64,000 nucleotides of DNA, from the NCBI GenBank assembly GCA_947311845.1, contig CAMZMU010000034.1, positions 84,682,527-84,746,526 of the forward strand, read 5' to 3'. The first letter of the stretch is position 1, and each line of letters opens with the position of its first letter. The notes beneath the pieces were generated by a model. The model was not told the origin of the DNA. It saw only the letters and a list, made by a program, of their open reading frames with translations, and did not search any database. The DNA is from Poa pratensis. Its lineage: Eukaryota > Streptophyta > Magnoliopsida > Poales > Poaceae. This document shows positions 57,901-64,000 of this stretch, in pieces. Position numbers and translations under genes: made by a program.

Positions 57901-60900
57901 CGTTGTCATCTTTGGTCCATTTGTCCAGCAATACATGTCTGATTGTTCAATTCTTATACCGGAACATCTGAAAATACAGCTATTGTCTCCTAATGACATG
58001 CTTTCTTTTTAGTACTAAAAGGACATGTTTGCTAGATTATGGGGGCAGTATGTGAGGATAAACTCTGTGTATATCATGTCTTAGCTATTTATCCAATATT
58101 CATACGTGTGCCCAATATGATATAGGACACAGGTTGCGCCTTTGTGGTGCAGTTCCTGTGGTCCTCGCAGTTTCATGTTGTTAGGGAACATCTTATTCCT
58201 TTCTTTTTCGTTGGGACTCATGTTTATCTTATTTTGCTAGGTTTGTTGCCTATTATTGGGGAACTCAGGTGCTGTGGGGATGTACTGGATGGTGCAGAAT
58301 CAACAGATCATATTGGTCAACTTGCTTCTGAACAGAAGTGCATTGATGCTGTTATTGATGGTATGGGCGCACTGCACTCAACTTTGTTCGCAAACTGCTA
58401 TTTGCATGAGTTATTTGTTGTCGTAGAATATGCATTAGAGATTTAAGGGGTGATGATTGAAGTAAACTGAGAATACATTGTGGTACTTTGGTTCTATACT
58501 GTTTGTCTCGTGGTGTTACCACCTGTTATCTATGTGTACAGACCAATCTCACTCAATGTTTGTAGATACTTGGTTTGCATGCCAATCCATCATCTTAAAC
58601 ATAATTCTCGTATTTTCAATTAGTTGATATTTTATCTAATAGAGCATGTTTCTATTGAAGATTGGGTGCCAAAGCGGTTGATGAAACTGTACATTGATTT
58701 CTGCACAAAGTTATCAGAAGTACCAAATAAGAAGCTATTGACAAAATTATATAATCTTGAAGTAAGTTTGGTGGATTTATATTACTTGTTTTGATTTTAA
58801 ATATAAATCAGGTCTGACTAACTTGCCAGAGCCAAATGTGTTCCTTTCCTTCCGTTTTCTAACAGGTGTCTGAAGATGAAATTATTGTGTCTGATTGTGG
58901 ATTGCAAGATCTGTCGATTACACCTTTTCTTGATGCCCTTAGATCACATAAAACAATAGCCATGTTGGATCTTTCTCATAACATGCTAGGTATCATTTTC
59001 CACTATCCCTACTTATCTCCATTTATATTTAATGTATGCATCAAGATTGGCAAATAAACAGTTGCAAGAAGTGCATTTAGCCTTGCGACACTGAGTGTGC
59101 TTTATCAGTAACCTATTTATTCACGTTAGACTATCTTATTTTTTAGCTTAGACTGATTAAGCATTATGTTGCTAACCTATTTATTCACGTTAGACTATCT
59201 TATTCACCTTGCCTTGGGGTGCATCTATGCCAGAGAGGTGTGGCACACCTTGCTGCGGCGTTGCAACTTGCACGTCCTAGTTCCACCTGCAGACTCGCGT
59301 CTAATCGAGTGGTGGCCAGATGCCCGCCTACAGGTGCCGAGGCAGCATAGGAAGGGATTTGACTCCCTTGTCTTGTTGACGGTTTGGACCTTGTGGAAAG
59401 AGCGTAATGCTCGAGTTTTTCAACACATTGAGGAGACTCCCGTCACCGTCTGCCGCAAGATTGCCGATGAGATCGAGCTATGGAAGCTCTCGGGCGCTGT
59501 AGGGCTGGCATCTTTGTGGAGATAGCGCATTAGGGTTTGGGCGCTGTTCTTTTGGCCGTGTGTTTGTATGCCCTACTTCCTAGCATGGCCATGTAACCGC
59601 ATCTATGATGCCGGAAACGTTGTACTCTGGGCTCTGTCCCTTTTCTTCTAATGCATTGGACACGCAAGGCTTTTGCGTGTTCGCAAAATTAAGCATTATG
59701 TTTTTAAATTGCAGGTAACCAAACAATTGAAAGGCTTCAAGAAATATTTGCTTCGTCGAGCCAAACATACGGTGGCTTGACACTGGATTTACATTGCAAT
59801 CGATTTGGTCCAACTGCTTTATTCCAGGTATTTTTACTATTCCATAAACCTGCATATCAAAGTGGAGCCACAGTTAGTCTTAAAGTCATATTTTGTGCAT
59901 AATTTACGGATGAACAGATATGCGAGTGTGCTGTTATGACTGAACGATTGGAAGTACTTAATCTGGCTGGGAATCGCCTCACAGATGGTTGCAGTTCTTA
60001 TCTTTTCACAATCCTACAGAAGTGCAAAGGTATGTGTAAGTCGCGACACCCAGGATAAGTGTGTATATTTTTTGGGCTGCACAAACTCTAGGCTTTGTGT
60101 TTGTCTGCAACAGAAGATATTTGTTTGCACCTTTGGAGTTTCTGCCATAGCTTGTTTTTCTTAGTGAGCACCCTTTACTTTCGTCTTACATAATACATGC
60201 TATGTTTTTATTTTATGACAGCACTATATAGCCTGGATGTTGAGCAGTGTTCTATCACATCAAGAACAGTTCAGAAGATGGCAGATGCACTAGATGAAGG
60301 ATCGGTCCTTTCACACCTCTCAATAGGTACTTCTGGTAGTTCTCCCTTGTATATAACTCAAACTCTTGGACCATCTTCATGTATAAGCATTCGCAGCTTC
60401 AAAACTCCATACTTTTGACAGGAAAGAACAATCCGATTTCTAGCAACACAATGCTTAACCTTCTCTCCAAGCTGGCTTCTCTGAAAAGGTCAGCACACAT
60501 TGTTCTATTACAGTTAATAGCAATGAAGTTTGGTGAAATAATAGACCAGCTATACATGTGATCAATGCAGGTTTTCACAACTAAGCCTTACTGGTATCAA
60601 ACTGAATAAGTTAATGGTTGATAAGCTGTGTTTTCTTGCTCAATCCTTGTGTGTATCAGGATTTCTGCTAGGTGGAACTTCCATTGGACCGGTGAGTCTT
60701 TTTTCCATGCATGATGGTTAGTTCGTGCAGCTTGTGACAAACACTTTGCCTTAGGATGCTGCTCTTCTTGCAGGGAGGAACAATTAGGCTTACCGAGGCA
60801 TTATCTAGCACATCCCAGGAATTGATGAGGTTGGATTTGTCTAACTGTGGGCTCACAGCTCCTGAATTCTCGCAGATATGTACAAATCTTTCTCGAATCA

Positions 60901-61729
60901 ATATTCTTGACTTGAACCTAGGAGGAAACTCCATTAACCTAGAGGTTTGCTTTCTATTCTGAAACAATTTGATATATGCAATTTTGGTCCCGTGATCGGT
61001 TGAGTTACATTGCACAATGCAGGGATGCGACGCTGTTGGGGCAATACTTGCAAACCCCCAATGCAGTCTCAGATCTCTCACCCTTGAGAGATGCAATCTT
61101 GGGCTTGTAGGCATTACTCGTATTATTCAGGCACTAGCAGGTGAGCAACAATTATACTCAAAATAACACCTTATGTATCAAACTCACGATCGTCTGTCAT
61201 TTCCAGGGAATGACCAACTGGAGGGACTGCGCATGGCTGAGAATACAAACTTGGCACTAGAGCGGACATTGCATTTTGACGAAGACATGCAAGATGTATC
61301 GACAAGTACTGGGCATAAACATAGCGACAATGCTGAAGCAAGGGCTAATACAGCTCCCGGAAAGGTAGATCTTGAGAAGATGGTGGTGGCAGATAGCAAG
61401 ATGAAGCGGTCGACGAAGACCACCGTGCACCGTCGGGTGCCTCCCGGAGCTGCGCAAGCTCTTGCCAGCGAAACTCTTATTCCGGCTGTCAGGTCATTCA
61501 AGAACTGGCAGAGGCCCTCATTTCGGCGAAGCAGCTGAAGGTGCTCGACCTCAGCCGGAACGGGTTGTCCGAGGAGGCCATACAGTCGCTGTATTCTGCT
61601 TGGGCATCTGGCGAGAGAGGCGCCGGGATGGCTCGGAAACATGTGAGCAAGGAGGTGGTGCATTTCTCGGTGGATGGTACCAGTTGCTGCGGCCTCAAAG
61701 CCTGCTGCAGAAGAGACTTGCAAATGTAG
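51923..61729 (+). CDS. TSK: TONSOKU (BRUSHY1/TONSL orthologue), 20 exons, last exon frameshifted
   Basis: Exons: 51923-52219, 53150-53941, 54577-54753, 54890-54981, 55718-55816, 55899-56344, 56441-56475, 56648-56905, 57462-57609, 58241-58360, 58661-58761, 58866-58989, 59715-59827, 59918-60029, 60222-60326, 60422-60488, 60571-60691, 60774-60944, 61023-61140, 61207-61729. All phases agree. Residues 1 to about 485 are TPRs (e.g. [37 protein letters not shown]), which read newly deposited histone H3.1 in Arabidopsis; about 490-730 is an acidic/serine-rich linker; about 850-1330 holds leucine-rich repeats. The protein acts in the nucleus in replication-fork repair and inheritance of chromatin states. 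Exon 4 uses a GC donor. One base is missing between 61397 and 61398, so the frame ends early after …RRSS; the downstream LRR frame stays open to TAG at 61729. Otherwise about 1339 aa (Arabidopsis about 1311). Confidence 0.93.
54982..55717 (+). other. GC-AG intron 4 of TSK
   Basis: The exon-4 boundary must be …GGATACAG followed by GCAATA to keep the reading frame (G-Y-R-I-A-V), so the donor is GC, not GT. The acceptor is TATGCAG. GC-AG introns are a known minor class spliced by the major spliceosome. Confidence 0.8.
59171..59687 (+). mobile_element. LINE fragment in TSK intron 12
   Basis: A 517-bp insertion is flanked by a perfect 15-bp duplication ATTAAGCATTATGTT (59156-59170 and 59688-59702). 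The coding remnant (59220-59525) reads [14 protein letters not shown]…[18 protein letters not shown], the C-terminal region of plant LINE ORF2. The first ~34 bases of the insert copy host intron sequence (59109-59140 equals 59173-59204). It is in the same orientation as TSK and leaves the acceptor of exon 13 intact. Confidence 0.85.
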
Positions 61730-62120
61730 TCCTGGATTGCCTTCAAAGGTCATATCATACTGTAGCCGCTATCAGGATCATATACTTAGATCACTGAGTA
61801 AATAACTAGGGCCTTTCTTTCGGTGTAACTTTGCCCAAAATAGAGACGGGCCGTCTGGACTTGGTAGCATATGGCATTGGCAGCAGTGTACATTATGTGG
61901 GTTTACTTTAGTGTAGATAAAACGTTTATGATGAACCTTCACACGCAAGACAAAAAAACGCAGCACCTGTCCATTACACGGAACCAAAGACTCGCAGACC
62001 TCAAATGCTCAACATGCAGCAGAACAGATTGGACAAGTAGATGCAATCAGTTTATGTTGGAAACAAGCATCGTTCCTAGCATTCCAAGCAGAAGAAATGA
62101 TCACTACAACCCTTACAAAA
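61730..62120 (+). other. TSK 3' UTR and flank
   Basis: AT-rich sequence after the TAG; no strong polyadenylation signal is singled out. The frames here are short and lack domains. Confidence 0.45.
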
Positions 62121-62149
62121 AAGTTCTCTTGATGGGCTGCTAAACTCCA

Positions 62150-62500
62150 TCCCCCACTTTCACCATGCGACACGTTTCTCTGAATTTGAATGACGCTGTA
62201 TCACCATGCGAGATATAGAATGACGCGTGAAGAGAACGTGAGGGCACCCGCATTTGTGGATAAATTTTTCTAGAATACAACCACCCACCCTGACACAAGA
62301 TAGCCTGTATGACCGCCAGCATATGGGTACAACCGGTATACATGAGTCCATGTTGGTCTTCAGGTAGAAAGTATAACCACATGAGTATCCAATACACTGC
62401 CCTGGTGACCACCTGTAAAAAATGAGCCACATTTGTTTTGTTAAAGACAATATCATTACGGTAATCCCAAACTGCCCATAGGAAGGCCTCCACTCCAATA
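62150..62500 (-). pseudogene. LINE 3' ORF2 fragment
   Basis: The minus-strand frame EAFLWAVWDYRNDIVFNKTN, then FLQVVTRAVYWILMWLYFLP and GCTHMLAVIQAILCQGGWLY, is the C-terminal tail of plant LINE ORF2 (A-W-RND-VFNK…, then Q-V-R…W…LP). The same region occurs in the LINE at 4560-4800 (ALLWTIWNIRNDYIFNN). Upstream RT is absent. Confidence 0.75.
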
Positions 62501-63752
62501 CGAATCTGACCTTTTTATCTTTTTATCAATCCCATTTAGCAAATTGCCATACATAGAAATGCTAGAGGGTGGTGATATGTTAAACTAGATTCGAACGGCG
62601 CGGCTCGCCGCGCGGCACTTGTTAGTTCTTCAATTTCTTGCCCGTGGTTATCACATTATATACAGATTATTAAAAGGATGTTTTATATCCATACGTAAAA
62701 GTAAACATGATGGTAATATCAATCTTGCTGAGAAGTTGTTTCTCGGAGTACCAGATGTGGTTTATGCACACATAACAAATATATCTTTCATACATCAACA
62801 CAAAAACAAAAGCAGTGGTGGCAAATCTAAATATATCTAAACTCATATAATAGTACTATAAAACCAAACTCCATAATCTAAGATAAGCTCTAGGTACAGG
62901 ACATGATATTCAAGGGCATGAAAGAAAGGCCCTGACCACACTCAAAAAGCCCAAAGCAGAAGTACAAATACATCAAATCATTTAAGCATCGCCAAGCAGG
63001 GCATATTCGTGTAAGCATGAAACAACCCCTGAATTCGGACAAAATGCAGAAGGAGTCCAATGCTCCGATTGCAAGATTGGTCTCACAACGGCTTCGCGCA
63101 TCAGAGATAAGACTCCAATAGATAGCCTTGCAGTGAACCTGTTTTATATGTAAGAAAACCCATGAAGTGAGTATGTAAGTGAACTATTTTCAACAAAAGG
63201 TCCAAATATTCATTGGTGCTCTAATTTAAAGCAACATGCAACGGCATAATTTTGTATTACACACAACTGAGAGTGTCGCTCTAGCTGTGGTCAAGAATAC
63301 CATAAATTTATAAAATGACAGCAACATTTAATGTGGAAGTTTCACAACCTAATGGCAACAATGCTAAACACAGGTTGAGTGTGTCATGCTTCAGCAAACT
63401 CACTCGGGAAGCTGGGCCCAATACTAAACCTGAAAAGAAGCTACAGAAATAGCGCTAAGGATAGGTATGACTATGGGATTACACCCAAAAGTACAGGAAA
63501 TATTAATGTTAATCACATGATCAGGGGAGGTGATATAATGCACATGCAGGCTATCTCTGGATGCAGGCTAAGCCTGGTAAAGACTAAGCTACCAAGCATA
63601 ACGAAATATTACCTAGCCTAGTATTTCAACTGAAGCCCCCTGGGCTTTTTCTGGCATAAATTCAGAAGACGGATAAACAAAGTTGTATTTAACGGGAAAT
63701 TTAAGAAGACTAACAAAAACGGAAAGACAAAACCAGTACACAAAACTAAAAA
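62501..63752. other. Unassigned sequence, probably intergenic and 3' UTR
   Basis: No coding frame is supported. The right end may be the 3' UTR of the minus-strand gene at 63753. Confidence 0.4.
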
Positions 63753-63937
63753 TCACGCAAGGAGATTGGTAAATAAACACAGATCCGAACTATTGTCACT
63801 CGATGATGCAGAGGAAGAGACCAAACCTATAACAGGGCTTGGGGCCGTCGAATCCTGATTTTGCGCCTCAGCCGCCATGTTAGCCTCCTCCTGCATCTTC
63901 CTACACCACTTCGTCTGCTTTGGCGAGCTGCTCGGGC
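63753..63937 (-). CDS. Putative terminal exon of a gene extending past the window
   Basis: On the minus strand an intron acceptor (TTGATCAG at about 63945-63938) is followed by an open frame of two bases plus 60 codons and TGA at 63753-63755. The peptide contains SSPKQTKWCRKMQEEAN, an alanine/glutamine stretch, and a serine-rich tail SSSASSSDNSSDLCLFTNLL. I do not recognise the family. A clean splice site, open frame and non-repetitive peptide support a real exon, but no second exon is in view to test it. Confidence 0.4.
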
Positions 63938-64000
63938 CTGATCAAAAGATGAAGAGATAAACAATAACCAATATGTGGTACCATAAAGCGGCACCTGGAA

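Noticed and set aside
57610..58240. Possible extra TSK exon in intron 9 (frame at about 57680-57835)
   Set aside because: Splicing exon 9 directly to 58241 keeps phase and gives the conserved [13 protein letters not shown] segment; the extra frame ends in a stop and has no family match.

Overview
This is nuclear DNA of a grass, most likely a Pooideae/Triticeae cereal. It is repeat-dense, with nested CACTA, hAT, Harbinger, Stowaway, LINE, Copia and Gypsy insertions. It also has intron-bearing host genes with GC-rich 5' ends, and a CACTA family with subterminal CTGTGGCGCA/TGCGCCACAG palindromes. There are no bacterial operons, CRISPR arrays or rRNA/tRNA genes. Species is not decidable from the sequence alone.

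Host genes. (1) A group VII ERF transcription factor (minus strand, 31856-33904, two exons) has the Met-Cys-Gly-Gly N-degron start and an AP2 domain, but one base is missing inside the AP2 domain. (2) The TONSOKU/BRUSHY1/TONSL orthologue (plus strand, 51923-61729, 20 exons, about 1339 codons) has TPRs, an acidic linker and C-terminal LRRs, but one base is missing in its last exon. (3) The terminal exon of an unrecognised minus-strand gene lies at 63753-63937. Broken gene copies are a Myb/SANT-like gene (5436 to about 7680), a partial copy of the ERF gene (27866-28575), and a PPR-like fragment carried by a transposon (about 11620-11985).

Layout. 1-5000: a hAT element sits on the 5' junction of a 5'-truncated, mutated LINE. 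5400-7700: Myb/SANT-like remnant split by a LINE deletion derivative with 253-bp tandem units. 8770-9350: antisense LINE fragment. 10040-17206: complete CACTA element (3-bp TSD, matching ends) with a truncated TNPD-type transposase gene and a Ulp1-like gene; the transposase gene is split by a 1.2-kb hAT-type element carrying the PPR fragment. 17400-18310: LINE ends and a MITE. 18399-24472: Copia element with apparently identical 219-bp LTRs, intact gag, decayed pol and an extra GC-rich leader ORF. 25260-26130: a large palindrome and a MITE. 27330-28575: LINE fragment, then the ERF pseudogene with a solo LTR. 30797-34020: Stowaway, tandem repeat, ERF gene and promoter. 36956-43899: gag-only Gypsy element. 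44000-50000: Stowaway and Harbinger elements and small local duplications. 50041-51833: duplicated TSK promoter. 51923-61729: TSK, with a LINE in intron 12. 62150-62500: LINE fragment.

The host genes do not form a pathway. I saw no clear new biological system. The best leads are the nested gene-capturing transposon, the Copia element with identical LTRs but dead pol, the duplicated TSK promoter with one altered E2F-like site, and the single-base frameshifts in two otherwise well-preserved genes.
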